From contig NZ_WURB01000010.1 of NCBI RefSeq assembly GCF_009830105.1, positions 62,001 through 126,000 of the forward strand: a stretch of 64,000 bases of DNA. The letters are read 5' to 3'. Shown here in pieces: positions 38,839-48,212 of this stretch. Below the pieces are notes generated by a model. The model was not told the origin of the DNA and made no database searches. It saw only the letters and a list, made by a program, of their open reading frames with translations. Positions within the stretch are counted from its first letter, which is position 1, and each line of letters starts with the position of its first letter. This DNA is from Microvirga makkahensis. Its GTDB lineage: Bacteria; Pseudomonadota; Alphaproteobacteria; Rhizobiales; Beijerinckiaceae. Made by a program: the position numbers and the translations under genes.

Positions 38839-40350
38839 TCAGCGCAGGACGATGCGTCCCTCGACCTTGGGCGCGACTTTCCCGGCCTTGGCCACATACT
38901 CGATCACCTGGCTCGCCATGAGCTGGCTGGCCGATACGTCGATGAGGGACTTGGCGTCTGCGAAGACCCGGTAGCCGTCGCCGCCGCGGGCCATGAAGTC
39001 GTTGGTGGCGAGCCTGTAGGTCTTGGCAGGATCGAGCGGTTCTCCGTTGATCTTCACCGATTTCACCCGGCTGCCCACCGGCTCCTTCACATCGACCTCG
39101 GCCACGATGCCGGAGACCTGCGGGAAACGGCCGCCGAGCTCGCGCACCTGGCTCACGCCGTTCTCCAGCGCCGCCTTGATCTGCTCGCCCTTCACCTCGA
39201 GCAGCACCGTGGTGTTGCCGAAGGGCATTTCGGACAGAATGTCGCGCCGGGTCAGTCTCTGTCCGGCCTCATATTGCTTGTCCGCGCGAATGCCGCCGCC
39301 ATTGGTGATGGCCACGTCGGCTCCGACGGAGGCCCTGAGGGCATCGGCGATCAGGTTCCCGATGGCGGCTTCGCCGCCGCGCACCGTGGCCCGGCGGCTG
39401 TCGAGGGGCGTCTCGGTGACGCCGATCTCCACATCGAGTTCCTTGGAGAGCTTGTCCTCGTAGCCCTTCACCACGGCCTCGATCTCCGGATCGGGCTTTA
39501 CGCCGGCGCTGTCGACGATGCGGAAATTGGGCATCCAGGTGACGCGGGTCTGGCCGTCCTTGGTGGTTTTCGTGACGGCCAGCTCGACCACGTTGATGTA
39601 GTTGGCCTGGGATTCGGACTCGGACAGAACCACCTTGCCGTCGTAGAAGGCCAGAAGATGCTCGTCGTGACCGCCGATGATCACGTCCACCCCGGCGGAG
39701 CGGGCGATGATCATGTCCACTTCGAGCGGGGTATGAGCGAGGGCGACCACGATGTCGGCGCCCTTCTCGCGCAATTCCTTGGCCTTGGTGCGGGCCGTGT
39801 CGATGGTGGAGGCGAACCTGATGTCGCCGGGGCTCGACGCGATGGGCGTCTCCTCCGTGGTGAGGCCGAAGAAGCCGACCTTGACCCCCTGCACCTCGAC
39901 CATCTTGTCGGGCTTGGTATTCACAGGCAGGCCGTTGCCGTCGATGATGTTGGTGGCCAGGACGTCGAACTTGGCCTCTCTCATGCGGGCCCGGAAGGCG
40001 TCGGGGCCGAGGTCGAACTCATGGTTGCCCGGCACCATCGCATCGACGCCCATGCGGTTGAGGATGTCGATCACGTGCGCACCCTTGTCGAAACCCGACA
40101 GCAGCGAGGGCGAAATGGTGTCGCCCGCATGGACGAAGAAGGCATTGCCCTTCGCCTTCTCCTCCTTGATCACGGTCGCCAGCCGGGCGAAGCCGCCGCG
40201 CCCCTTCTCGGCGCTCATGCGGTCGATGTCGTTGGTCTGGACGAAGCGCAGGGTCACGGTTTCCTGCGCCAGAGCGGTGCCGGACAGGAGCAGGGACAAT
40301 CCCAGGAGACCGGCACGCAGGGCAGCGGAGGGTCGGCTAGTCGATATCAT
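38839..40350 (-). CDS. 5'-nucleotidase/UshA-like metallophosphoesterase
   Basis: 503 residues from MISTSRPSAALRAG at 40350. Signal peptide to about residue 29 (GTALAQE). Metallophosphatase domain: TNDIDRM (D41, D43), HAGDT with D77, PGNHEFD with N109/H110, and the GGHDEH block near 230; C-terminal substrate domain about 330-490 (ITNGGGIRAD, ATNDFMARGGDGY). The family dephosphorylates periplasmic nucleotides. Position 43 is Asp where most members have the metal-binding His of TNDIHG, so metal preference or activity may differ. Terminator follows. Confidence 0.9.
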   Translation of the reverse strand: MISTSRPSAALRAGLLGLSLLLSGTALAQETVTLRFVQTNDIDRMSAEKGRGGFARLATVIKEEKAKGNAFFVHAGDTISPSLLSGFDKGAHVIDILNRMGVDAMVPGNHEFDLGPDAFRARMREAKFDVLATNIIDGNGLPVNTKPDKMVEVQGVKVGFFGLTTEETPIASSPGDIRFASTIDTARTKAKELREKGADIVVALAHTPLEVDMIIARSAGVDVIIGGHDEHLLAFYDGKVVLSESESQANYINVVELAVTKTTKDGQTRVTWMPNFRIVDSAGVKPDPEIEAVVKGYEDKLSKELDVEIGVTETPLDSRRATVRGGEAAIGNLIADALRASVGADVAITNGGGIRADKQYEAGQRLTRRDILSEMPFGNTTVLLEVKGEQIKAALENGVSQVRELGGRFPQVSGIVAEVDVKEPVGSRVKSVKINGEPLDPAKTYRLATNDFMARGGDGYRVFADAKSLIDVSASQLMASQVIEYVAKAGKVAPKVEGRIVLR

Positions 40351-40547
40351 CACGGATCCTCGTATCGGGCGGCGCCCAGAGCGGACGGCCGGGAGCCTAG
40401 ACAGGAAGCGTGTCACAGAAACAATATCCTGTCGATGTCCTCCGCGCCTCGAACGCGGACACGGGGTGATGCCATTTTCATCCCTGCCGGCTAGACACCA
40501 TCTGACACGACGCCCATGCGTTCCCCTACCCGAAAGGCACGGCTTTC

Positions 40548-41255
40548 ATGACAGGTCCCATCAGCCAAGCCCTTGCAGAGTTCCGCCGCAACCGTCAGGC
40601 CGCCTCCTGGCTGGCGCTTCCCTTCTTTCAGGATGGCAGCGCCGACCGGGTCGCCGCAAAGGTCGACACCGTGATTGCCGGCGGCGGTCATGTGCTTCCG
40701 CCGCCCGAGGCGGTCTTTACCAGCCTCAGGCTGACCCCTCTCGACAAGGTCAAGGTCGTGATCCTCGGTCAGGACCCCTACCCTACCCCGGGGGATTCCC
40801 ATGGGCTTGCATTCTCCTACCGCGGCGCGCGGAGGCTGCCCGCCTCGTTGCGCACGATCCTCGCCGAAATGTCGTCGGATCTGGATGCCCCCATGCCGGC
40901 ATCGGGCGACCTGACGAAATGGGCGAAACAGGGCGTGCTGCTCATCAACACGGCGCTGACGGTCGAGGCCGGGAAATCGGGCGCGCATATGAGGTTCGGC
41001 TGGTCCGACCTGGTCGATCAGGCCGTCGCCGCCGTTTCCGCGCGGCAACCCGCCGTCGCGTTCCTGCTCTGGGGTGCTCCTGCCCGCAAGCGCGCCGCGC
41101 TCGTCGATCGCGGGAAGCACCTCGTGATCGAAGCGGGGCATCCCTCTCCCCTCAACCGCCTCAACGACTTCAAAGGGACCCGCCCCTTCAGCCGCGCCAA
41201 CGACTGGCTGGTCGAGAAGGGCCTGGAGCCCATCGACTGGCGGCTCGCCTCCTGA
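40548..41255 (+). CDS. ung: Uracil-DNA glycosylase, family 1
   Basis: 235 residues. Catalytic water-activating D76 in GQDPYP, LLINTALTVEAG core, and H198 in the HPSPLN DNA-intercalation loop (usually HPSPLS). It excises uracil from DNA to start base-excision repair. The aminotransferase follows in the same direction after about 100 bp. Confidence 0.96.
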   Translation: MTGPISQALAEFRRNRQAASWLALPFFQDGSADRVAAKVDTVIAGGGHVLPPPEAVFTSLRLTPLDKVKVVILGQDPYPTPGDSHGLAFSYRGARRLPASLRTILAEMSSDLDAPMPASGDLTKWAKQGVLLINTALTVEAGKSGAHMRFGWSDLVDQAVAAVSARQPAVAFLLWGAPARKRAALVDRGKHLVIEAGHPSPLNRLNDFKGTRPFSRANDWLVEKGLEPIDWRLAS

Positions 41256-41353
41256 TCATACGGGAATGCGGCGCCCCACGAAGAGCCTTGCCGGGAAACG
41301 GGCCGGGGAGTAGGTCTCTCGCGGAATGCGACCGCGACACCCTGGAGATCAGC

Positions 41354-42553
41354 ATGACGGAATCACTGTTTGGACATGTGGAGCCCTTCGCGGGTGACCC
41401 GATCCTGTCCCTGAACGACAGCTTCAAGGCCGATCCCCGGGCGGAGAAGGTGAATCTCAGCATCGGCGTCTATACGGACGAGAAGGGCCGCATTCCGGTG
41501 CTGGGCTCCGTCAGGTCCGCCTATGAGCGGATCGGCTTCGCGGAGCGGCCCTATCTCCCCATGGAAGGCCATCCCGGCTATCGCGAGGGCGTGCAGAAGC
41601 TGGTCTTCGGCGGCGGGCACCCGGCCCGTGCAGAGAAGCGCATCGCGACGATCCAGACCATCGGCGGCACGGGAGCGGTCGGCATCGCGGCCGACTTTCT
41701 GGCCAAGCACACGCCCGGCCGCACCGTTCTCGTCAGCGACCCGACCTGGGAGAACCATCACGGCCTGTTCCAGCGGGCAGGCTTCAGGACGACGACCTAT
41801 CCCTATTGGGACCGCGCCAACAGATCGGTCGATTTTACGGGCATGGTCAGGGCGCTGGAAGCCGCCGAGGCGGGGTCCATCGTGATTCTCCAGCCCGTCT
41901 GCCACAACCCGACCGGCGTGGACCTGAGCGAGGAGCAGCAGACCGCCGTGACCGACGTGCTCGTCGCCAAGGGTCATATCGTGGTGTTCGACATGGCCTA
42001 TCAGGGCTTCGGCACCAGCATCGAGGCGGATGCCGCTTTCGTGCGCCGCTTCGCGGAGCGCGCCAGCTGCCTCGTGGCCAATTCCTTCTCGAAGAACTTC
42101 TCGCTCTACGGGGAGCGCTGCGGAGGCCTGAGCATCGTCTGCCGCGACGCGGACGAGGCCGAGCGCGTGCTGGGACAGCTGAAGCTCGCGGTGCGCCGCA
42201 GCTATTCGAGCCCGCCGATGACCGGCGGCCTTCTCGTCGCAACCGTGCTCGGCGACGACACGCTGCGCGCCCGGTGGATCGCCGAGGTCGACGGAATGCG
42301 CACCCGCATGGATGCCATGCGCAGGCTCCTCGCCGAGCGCATCCGCGCCCTGTCGAACGAGGTGGACGTGGATTTCCTCCTGAGCCAGCGCGGCATGTTC
42401 AGCTTCACGGGCCTGAGCGAGCAGCAGGTCCGCGACATGCGCGAGAAGGACGGCGTCTATCTCGTGGGATCGGGCCGCATGTGCGTGGCGGGTCTCAACG
42501 CGGACAACGTGCCGAAGGTCGCCGAGAGCTTCGTCGCGGCAAGCCAAGCGTAG
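41354..42553 (+). CDS. tyrB: Aromatic-amino-acid aminotransferase (class I, TyrB/AspC)
   Basis: 399 residues from MTESLFGHVEPFAGDPILSL at 41354. Fold-type I PLP enzyme with IGVYTDEKGRIPVL, the cofactor block QPVCHNPTGVDL, DMAYQGFG and PLP lysine K247 (SFSKNFSLYGER). Subgroup Ia-alpha/beta members act on aspartate and aromatic amino acids with 2-oxoglutarate. Convergent with a gene for indolepyruvate oxidoreductase, which would accept the keto-acids formed. The open frame extends upstream across ung, but there it is out of any real gene. Confidence 0.92.
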   Translation: MTESLFGHVEPFAGDPILSLNDSFKADPRAEKVNLSIGVYTDEKGRIPVLGSVRSAYERIGFAERPYLPMEGHPGYREGVQKLVFGGGHPARAEKRIATIQTIGGTGAVGIAADFLAKHTPGRTVLVSDPTWENHHGLFQRAGFRTTTYPYWDRANRSVDFTGMVRALEAAEAGSIVILQPVCHNPTGVDLSEEQQTAVTDVLVAKGHIVVFDMAYQGFGTSIEADAAFVRRFAERASCLVANSFSKNFSLYGERCGGLSIVCRDADEAERVLGQLKLAVRRSYSSPPMTGGLLVATVLGDDTLRARWIAEVDGMRTRMDAMRRLLAERIRALSNEVDVDFLLSQRGMFSFTGLSEQQVRDMREKDGVYLVGSGRMCVAGLNADNVPKVAESFVAASQA

Positions 42554-42630
42554 GGCTTGCCGAACCTTACTCGCCATTGCCGGCCCTGTGCCGGTGATCC
42601 CGACCCGCGAAGCGCGGCGACATTCCGATC

Positions 42631-42659
42631 GTCATGGCCGGACCAGGTCCGGCCATGAC
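42631..42659. repeat. 12-5-12 palindromic repeat, variant sequence
   Basis: GTCATGGCCGGA, loop CCAGG, TCCGGCCATGAC; perfect arms. Adjacent at about 42578-42600 is a partial CCGGC/CCTGT/GCCGG unit of the 26215 type. Confidence 0.88.
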
Positions 42660-42699
42660 GGGAAGTGCGTGAGATGTGCGGAGCGATCTCGATCTCCTC

Positions 42700-45600
42700 T
42701 CACTCCGCCGCAACCGGCACCGGCTGCGGCTGCCCGGCGCGGAGCTTGGCGAGCAGCTCCAGCTCCTCCGTTCTCGCCTTTTCGAGGTTGCTCTCCTTGA
42801 TATGGCCGAAGCCGCGGATCTTCTGCGGGATGTTGGCGAGGCCTACGGCAAGCGCATGGTTCCCCGCGTCGAGCCTTGCCAGGATCTCCTCGATCCGAGC
42901 CTCGAACTCGCGGATGAGCCGGCGCTCGGTGCGGCGCTCCTGCGTGTAGCCGAACACGTCGAGGGGCGTGCCGCGCAAGATTCTGAACTTTGCCAGAACC
43001 CGCATGGCGTTCATCATCCACGGGCCGAAGCTCATCTTCTTCGGAAGGCCGGTCGCCGGGTCCTTCTTGGCCAGGACCGGCGGAGCCATGTGAAACTCGT
43101 ACCTCAGATTCTCGCCCTCGAAGGTGGCGGCCACCTGGCGCTCGAAGTCGCCGTTCGTGTAGAGGCGCGCCACTTCGTACTCGTCCTTGTAGGCCATGAG
43201 CTTGAAGAGCGAGCGCGCCATGGCGTCGGTGAGCGCGGTGGAGCCAGGAACCGCCTTCGCTTCCGCCTCGCGCACGCGCTCCACGAGCGCGCGGTAGCGC
43301 CTGCCGTAGCGCTTGCTCTGGTACGCGGACAGAAACTCCTGGCGGCGATCGATCACCTCATCCAGCGTCTCGGAAATCTTGCGCGACTCCGTCGGCGCCT
43401 TCAGCTCGCTCATCATGGCGGCGATGGGCCCGGGCTCGGCAGCCGCGCGGCGGCCCCAGGTGAAAGCCTCGAGATTCATCTTCACCGCTTCGCCGTTGAG
43501 TTCGATGGCCTTCTCGATGGCGGCTGCCGACAGCGGCACGCGGCCCGTCTGGTAGGCATAGCCCAGCATGAACATGTTGGCGGCGATGGCATTGCCGAGA
43601 AGCGCGGTGGCGATCGCCGTCGCATCGACGAAGGCGACGGCGTCGTCGCCAGCAGCGCCCCTGATCGCGCGCTTCAGGCGCTCGGTGGGCAGCGAGAAAT
43701 CGGCGTTGCGCGTGAACTCGCCGGGCATCACTTCGGCTGTGTTCACCACGAGCGCGGTCTGCCCCTGCTTAACGGAGGCGAGCACCTTCTTCGTACCCGT
43801 CACCACGAGGTCGCAGCCGAGAACGAGATGGGCCGATTCCGCGCTCACGCGTATGGCGTGGATATCGTCCTGGTGATTGGCGAGGCGCACGTGGCTGTAG
43901 ACCGCGCCGCCCTTCTGGGCGAGGCCCGCCATGTCGATCATGCCGAGACCCTTGCCCTCGAGATGGGCCGCCATGCCGAGGATCGCGCCGATGGTGACGA
44001 CGCCCGTGCCGCCCACGCCCGTCACGATCACGTTGAAGGTGCGGTCGATGCCGGGCAGCTCCGGATCGGGCAGCGGCCTGAAGGTCATGCCGTCGGCGGA
44101 GACCGTCTCCGGTGCCGCCTTCTTCACCTTGGCTCCGTGCACCGTCACGAAGGACGGGCAGAAGCCCTTCACACAGGAGAAGTCCTTGTTGCAGCTGGAC
44201 TGGTCAATCTGGCGCTTGCGGCCGAACTCGGTCTCGACCGGCTGCACGGCCACGCAGTTCGACTGCACGGAGCAATCGCCGCAGGCTTCGCAGACGAGAT
44301 CATTGATGATCACGCGCTTGTCCGGATCCGGATATTCGCCGCGCTTGCGGCGGCGGCGCTTCTCGGATGCGCAGGTCTGATCGTAGATCATCACCGTGAC
44401 GCCGGGGATTCCGGCCAGCTCGCGCTGCACGGCGTCCAGTTCGTCTCTGTGGTGAATGGTCATGCCCGCAGGCCAGCGGATCGACTTGGGATACTTGTGC
44501 GGCTCGTCGGTGACGAGCGCGATGCGCTCCACTCCCTCCTCGCGCACCTGACGGGCGATCATGTCGACGGTGAGTCCGCCCTCGTGCTTCTGCCCGCCGG
44601 TCATGGCGACCGCGTCGTTGAAGAGAATCTTGTAGGTGACGTTGGTCTTGGTGTGGATCGCCCACCGCAGGGCCAGAACGCCGGAATGATTGTAGGTGCC
44701 GTCCCCGAGATTCTGGAACACGTGTCCGCGCTTTGAGAACGGCGCCTCGCCGATCCAGTTCGCGCCTTCGCCGCCCATCTGCGTGAAGCCGTCCGTGGCT
44801 CGGCCCATCCACTGCACCATGTAATGGCAGCCGATGCCCGCATAGGCCCGCATGCCTTCAGGGACCTTGGTGGAGGTGTTGTGCGGACAGCCTGAGCAGA
44901 AATGCGGCACGCGGGTCGCCACGTCGCCGGTGACCTTCAGCACCTCCTGCGCGTGGCGAAGCCGCGCCACGCGGCCGCGCAGGTCGTCGTTGTTGTGATA
45001 GACGAGCAGCCGCTCGCCGATGACGATGGCGATGTCATTGGGATCGAGGGCGCCCTTGACGGGGAAGAGCCAGTTGCCGCTCTCGTCCTTCTTGCCGATG
45101 CAGAGCGGCTGGTTCGCTGTGCCGTAGAGCTCCTCGCGCAGCTGCACTTCGATGAGCGAGCGTTTCTCCTCGACGACGATGACCTTGTCCAACCCTTGCG
45201 CGAATTCCAGGAGCTCGCGCTGCGAGAGCGGCCAGGGGCACGCGACCTTGTAGAGGCGAAGGCCCATGTCGTTGGCCTTCACCTCGTCGAGGCCGAGTTC
45301 GTCGAGCGCCTCGCGCACGTCGAGATAGGACTTGCCGACGGTGATGACCCCGATCTTCGGATTGCGCCCACCGGACAGGACGATGCGGTTGAGATTGTTG
45401 GCACGCACGAACGCCAGCATGGCATCGCGCTTGAAGTCCTGGAGGCGCGCCTCCTGATCGAGCACGCCGTCGCGGCTGCGGATGTTGAGCCCGCCCGGCG
45501 GCATGGCGAAATCGTCGGGAATGACGATCTTCACGCGATCGAGCGACCCGTCGACGGAGGCGGTGGATTCGATGTTGTCCTTCACGCACTTGAAGGCCAC

Positions 45601-46203
45601 CCAGGTGCCGCAGAAGCGGCTCATCGCGTAGCCGTACTGGCCGTAATCGAGAATTTCCTGAACCCCTGCCGGGTTCAGGATCGGGATCATCACGTCGACG
45701 AAATGGAATTCGGACTGGTGAGCGACGGTGGAGGATTCCGCCGTGTGGTCGTCGCCCATAAGGGCGAGCACACCGCCATGCCTGGAGGAGCCCGCCATAT
45801 TGGCGTGGCGGAACACGTCGCCGGAGCGGTCGACGCCCGGGCCCTTGCCGTACCAGAGGCCGAACACACCGTCGTACCTGCCGTCGCCGCGGATCTCGGC
45901 CTGCTGTGAACCCCAGACGGCGGTGGCGGCGAGTTCCTCGTTGAGGCCGGGCTGGAAGACGATGTTGGATTGCTCGAGCCACTTCCTGGCCCGCCAGAGG
46001 TTCTGGTCCAGGCCGCCGATCGGCGAGCCGCGATAACCGGAGACGAAGCCGGCCGTGTTGAGGCCCGCGAGCCTGTCCCGCTCGCGCTGCATCAGCAGCA
46101 TGCGGATGACGGCCTGCGTGCCGGTGATGAACACGTGATCCTTCGTGAGATCGTACTTGTCGTCGAGCGTAACGCTACGAAGCGCCACATGACCTGCGGT
46201 CAT
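42700..46203 (-). CDS. Indolepyruvate:ferredoxin oxidoreductase, fused alpha-beta (IorAB-like)
   Basis: 1167 residues. N-terminal thiamine-diphosphate domains (about 15-620: HVFITGTQAVIRMLLMQ, GYRGSPIGGLDQNLW, HFCSGCPHNTSTKVPEG, GEGANWIGE), then cysteine clusters near 637-650 (CEACGDCSVQSNC) and 670-682 (CNKDFSCVKGFC), then the IorB-like gamma domain from about 723 (NVIVTGVGGTGVVTIGAIL) and a C-terminal extension with its own family. It oxidatively decarboxylates aryl-pyruvates to aryl-acetyl-CoA with reduction of ferredoxin or another acceptor. It neighbours the aromatic aminotransferase. Confidence 0.92.
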   Translation of the reverse strand: MTAGHVALRSVTLDDKYDLTKDHVFITGTQAVIRMLLMQRERDRLAGLNTAGFVSGYRGSPIGGLDQNLWRARKWLEQSNIVFQPGLNEELAATAVWGSQQAEIRGDGRYDGVFGLWYGKGPGVDRSGDVFRHANMAGSSRHGGVLALMGDDHTAESSTVAHQSEFHFVDVMIPILNPAGVQEILDYGQYGYAMSRFCGTWVAFKCVKDNIESTASVDGSLDRVKIVIPDDFAMPPGGLNIRSRDGVLDQEARLQDFKRDAMLAFVRANNLNRIVLSGGRNPKIGVITVGKSYLDVREALDELGLDEVKANDMGLRLYKVACPWPLSQRELLEFAQGLDKVIVVEEKRSLIEVQLREELYGTANQPLCIGKKDESGNWLFPVKGALDPNDIAIVIGERLLVYHNNDDLRGRVARLRHAQEVLKVTGDVATRVPHFCSGCPHNTSTKVPEGMRAYAGIGCHYMVQWMGRATDGFTQMGGEGANWIGEAPFSKRGHVFQNLGDGTYNHSGVLALRWAIHTKTNVTYKILFNDAVAMTGGQKHEGGLTVDMIARQVREEGVERIALVTDEPHKYPKSIRWPAGMTIHHRDELDAVQRELAGIPGVTVMIYDQTCASEKRRRRKRGEYPDPDKRVIINDLVCEACGDCSVQSNCVAVQPVETEFGRKRQIDQSSCNKDFSCVKGFCPSFVTVHGAKVKKAAPETVSADGMTFRPLPDPELPGIDRTFNVIVTGVGGTGVVTIGAILGMAAHLEGKGLGMIDMAGLAQKGGAVYSHVRLANHQDDIHAIRVSAESAHLVLGCDLVVTGTKKVLASVKQGQTALVVNTAEVMPGEFTRNADFSLPTERLKRAIRGAAGDDAVAFVDATAIATALLGNAIAANMFMLGYAYQTGRVPLSAAAIEKAIELNGEAVKMNLEAFTWGRRAAAEPGPIAAMMSELKAPTESRKISETLDEVIDRRQEFLSAYQSKRYGRRYRALVERVREAEAKAVPGSTALTDAMARSLFKLMAYKDEYEVARLYTNGDFERQVAATFEGENLRYEFHMAPPVLAKKDPATGLPKKMSFGPWMMNAMRVLAKFRILRGTPLDVFGYTQERRTERRLIREFEARIEEILARLDAGNHALAVGLANIPQKIRGFGHIKESNLEKARTEELELLAKLRAGQPQPVPVAAE

Positions 46204-46270
46204 GCCGTTCCTCCTTGGAGCCCTCTTGCCCCCGCCCGCCGGTTGCCCCGGTTCTTGCTGGTTCCACTAA

Positions 46271-46293
46271 TTACGTCAGCAAGGCTGACATAA
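46271..46293. promoter_or_regulatory. Inverted repeat, candidate operator of the oxidoreductase gene
   Basis: TTACGTCAGC, spacer AAG, GCTGACATAA: 9 of 10 arm positions match. It lies 68 bp upstream of the oxidoreductase start and 135 bp upstream of the divergent DUF1007 gene. Confidence 0.55.
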
Positions 46294-46427
46294 TCGCCGG
46301 ATCACGTCAATCAAACCGTCCGGCGGCGATCCGGCCCAGGCCTTCGTTTTGCCTCCATTAACCTTGATGCCTCTAGATCTTGAATCGGCTTCCGGAGCCT
46401 CGGAAGCGTCGCTTTAGAAGTCAACGC

Positions 46428-47078
46428 ATGAACATCCGCCTTGGTCCCATCCTCTGCCTCGCGCTTCTTCTGACAGGGCTCAGCGTGCCGGCCCTTGCGC
46501 ATCCCCATGTTTGGATCACCGCCAGGGCCGAGGTGGTGTTCGCTCCCGACGGCAAGGTCACGGGCATTCGGCACGAATGGACGTTCGACGAGGCCTATAC
46601 GGCCTATGTCACGCAGGGGCTGGACAAGGACGGCGACGGCAAGCTGACGCCGGAGGAGCTGCAGGAGCTGGCCGATGAGAACGCAGGCAGCCTCTCCGAA
46701 TTCGAGTACTTCACGACCTTTAAGGTGCACGGCAGGCCGCAGGCGTTCAGCGACCCACGAAACGCCCGGATGACCATGAGCCGGAATCAGGTCACCATGA
46801 CGTTCCTGCTGCCCTTGAAGGCCCCAGCCCCGGTGAACGGCGCTCTCGCCATCGAGATCGACGACCCGACCTTCTTCGTCTATTTCAGCCTCAACGATCA
46901 AACCTCTGTGACCTTGGCCAACGCTCCTCAGGGCTGCGTCACGACTATCGCCAAGGCCAAGCCGCTCGATGAGGCGATGCTGAAGATCCTTCAGGACGAG
47001 GGCGCGATCCAGGCGGCAGCGCCGGGCGCGAGCTTCAGCGTCGAATATTCGAACAAGGCGATCATCGCATGTCCGTGA
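46428..47078 (+). CDS. DUF1007 periplasmic protein
   Basis: 216 residues from MNIRLGPILCLALLL at 46428. Signal peptide cleaved after PALA (residue 24), leaving a mature N-terminus beginning His-Pro-His (HPHVWI). A canonical EF-hand loop DKDGDGKLTPEE lies at 66-77. The rest is the DUF1007 fold. The family is found almost always next to NicO/RcnA-type Ni/Co transporters and is presumed to bind metal in the periplasm. It overlaps the transporter gene by 10 bp, so the two are coupled. Confidence 0.93.
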   Translation: MNIRLGPILCLALLLTGLSVPALAHPHVWITARAEVVFAPDGKVTGIRHEWTFDEAYTAYVTQGLDKDGDGKLTPEELQELADENAGSLSEFEYFTTFKVHGRPQAFSDPRNARMTMSRNQVTMTFLLPLKAPAPVNGALAIEIDDPTFFVYFSLNDQTSVTLANAPQGCVTTIAKAKPLDEAMLKILQDEGAIQAAAPGASFSVEYSNKAIIACP

Positions 47079-48097
47079 CCTCCGCTCCGCTCGCCTCTTC
47101 TGCCCCCGGTCAGACGCGGCTCCGGCAGAGGCTCGTCCTGATGGTCCTAGCGTCCGTTGTCGTAGCGGCGGCCATGGGGCTGCTCGCGCTCTGGCTCGGT
47201 CCCATTGATGCGCCCGCCCCGCGCAGCCCCTTCGGCATGGGCATCCGGGAGGCGGCCCCGTCGGGCGATTTCGGGGCTTGGCTCCTGTCCGTGCAATCCG
47301 GCTTCTACGCCAGCCTCCGGGCGAGCGTGCACGCCATGAAGGAGAGCGGCGCTGCCCTCGGCTCGCTCCTCGCCGTCGGCTTCGCCTACGGGGTCTTCCA
47401 TGCGGCGGGGCCGGGGCACGGGAAGAGCGTGATCTCGGCCTATCTGGTGGCCGACGAGAAGGCGCTCCGCAAGGGCTTCGCCCTGAGTTTCGCCGCGGCC
47501 TTCGTGCAGGCGGCGGTCGCCATCCTCATCGTCGGCACGGTCAGCCTTGTCCTGCGCGCGACTGCCTCCACCATGAACAAGCTCGCCATGAACGTGGAGC
47601 TCGCGAGCTTCGTCGCGGTCGCCCTGCTGGGGCTCGTGATCACATGGCGCAAGAGCGGCAAGGTGCTGGGCGTCCTGGCCCTCGCGCGCGATCCCCTGGC
47701 GCCTACGCAGGAAGCCGGCTGCGACCATATCCACATGCCGCCGCCTGAGGAGATCGGCCGCCTCACCCGCTGGCGCGACATGGCGGGCGTGGCGCTCGCC
47801 GCCGGCATCCGCCCCTGCGCGGGGGCGCTGATCGTGCTCGTATTCTCCCTGGCCCAGGGTCTCTTCGCGGCGGGGATCGCCGCCACCTTCGCCATGGCGC
47901 TCGGCACCGCGCTCACCACCAGCGCCATCGCGGCGGTCGCGGTCTTCGCCAAGACCCTGGCCCTGAAGGTGGCGGGCGGACGGGGAGCTTCGGGCGCCGT
48001 CGCCGTGGCCGGACTCGAGCTGCTGGCCGCGGCGTTCGTCCTGGTACTGGGCGTCAATCTGCTGATCGGCCTCTGGAGCACGGCGGGCGGTCTGTAA
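47069..48097 (+). CDS. Nickel/cobalt transporter, NicO/RcnA family
   Basis: 342 residues, about six to seven membrane helices. Family motifs: YGVFHAAGPGHGKSVISAYL (about 110-130), FALSFAAAFVQAAVA, and IRPCAGALIVLVF. A cytoplasmic loop has CDHIHMPPPEE, possibly a small metal site. RcnA-type members export Ni2+/Co2+, others import; the direction is not readable here. Coupled to the DUF1007 gene. Confidence 0.93.
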   Translation: MSVTSAPLASSAPGQTRLRQRLVLMVLASVVVAAAMGLLALWLGPIDAPAPRSPFGMGIREAAPSGDFGAWLLSVQSGFYASLRASVHAMKESGAALGSLLAVGFAYGVFHAAGPGHGKSVISAYLVADEKALRKGFALSFAAAFVQAAVAILIVGTVSLVLRATASTMNKLAMNVELASFVAVALLGLVITWRKSGKVLGVLALARDPLAPTQEAGCDHIHMPPPEEIGRLTRWRDMAGVALAAGIRPCAGALIVLVFSLAQGLFAAGIAATFAMALGTALTTSAIAAVAVFAKTLALKVAGGRGASGAVAVAGLELLAAAFVLVLGVNLLIGLWSTAGGL

Positions 48098-48212
48098 GCC
48101 CCCTCCGCGAGGGATGCGCCTGGGGCAAGTCCGGCGGCGCCTCCCTGTTTTACACATATTGCTGCACCTGCGAGAGGCCGCTATAGCGGGCCGATCTTTC
48201 GGAGGTCGGAAC

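Noticed and set aside
39752..41353. A 933-codon open frame that continues upstream of the aminotransferase across the nucleotidase and ung genes
   Set aside because: Only the part from 41354 has homology; the rest is antisense to or out of frame with recognisable genes and is low-complexity, a consequence of GC-rich codon bias.
42676..44736. A 686-codon open frame antisense to the oxidoreductase gene
   Set aside because: Same type of GC-bias shadow; the opposite strand has clear TPP and 4Fe-4S motifs.
46204..46427. Cobalamin or NiCo riboswitch upstream of the DUF1007/NicO genes
   Set aside because: No B12-box (GCCACTG) or the four-way junction typical of these classes; only the TTACGTCAGC dyad is present.
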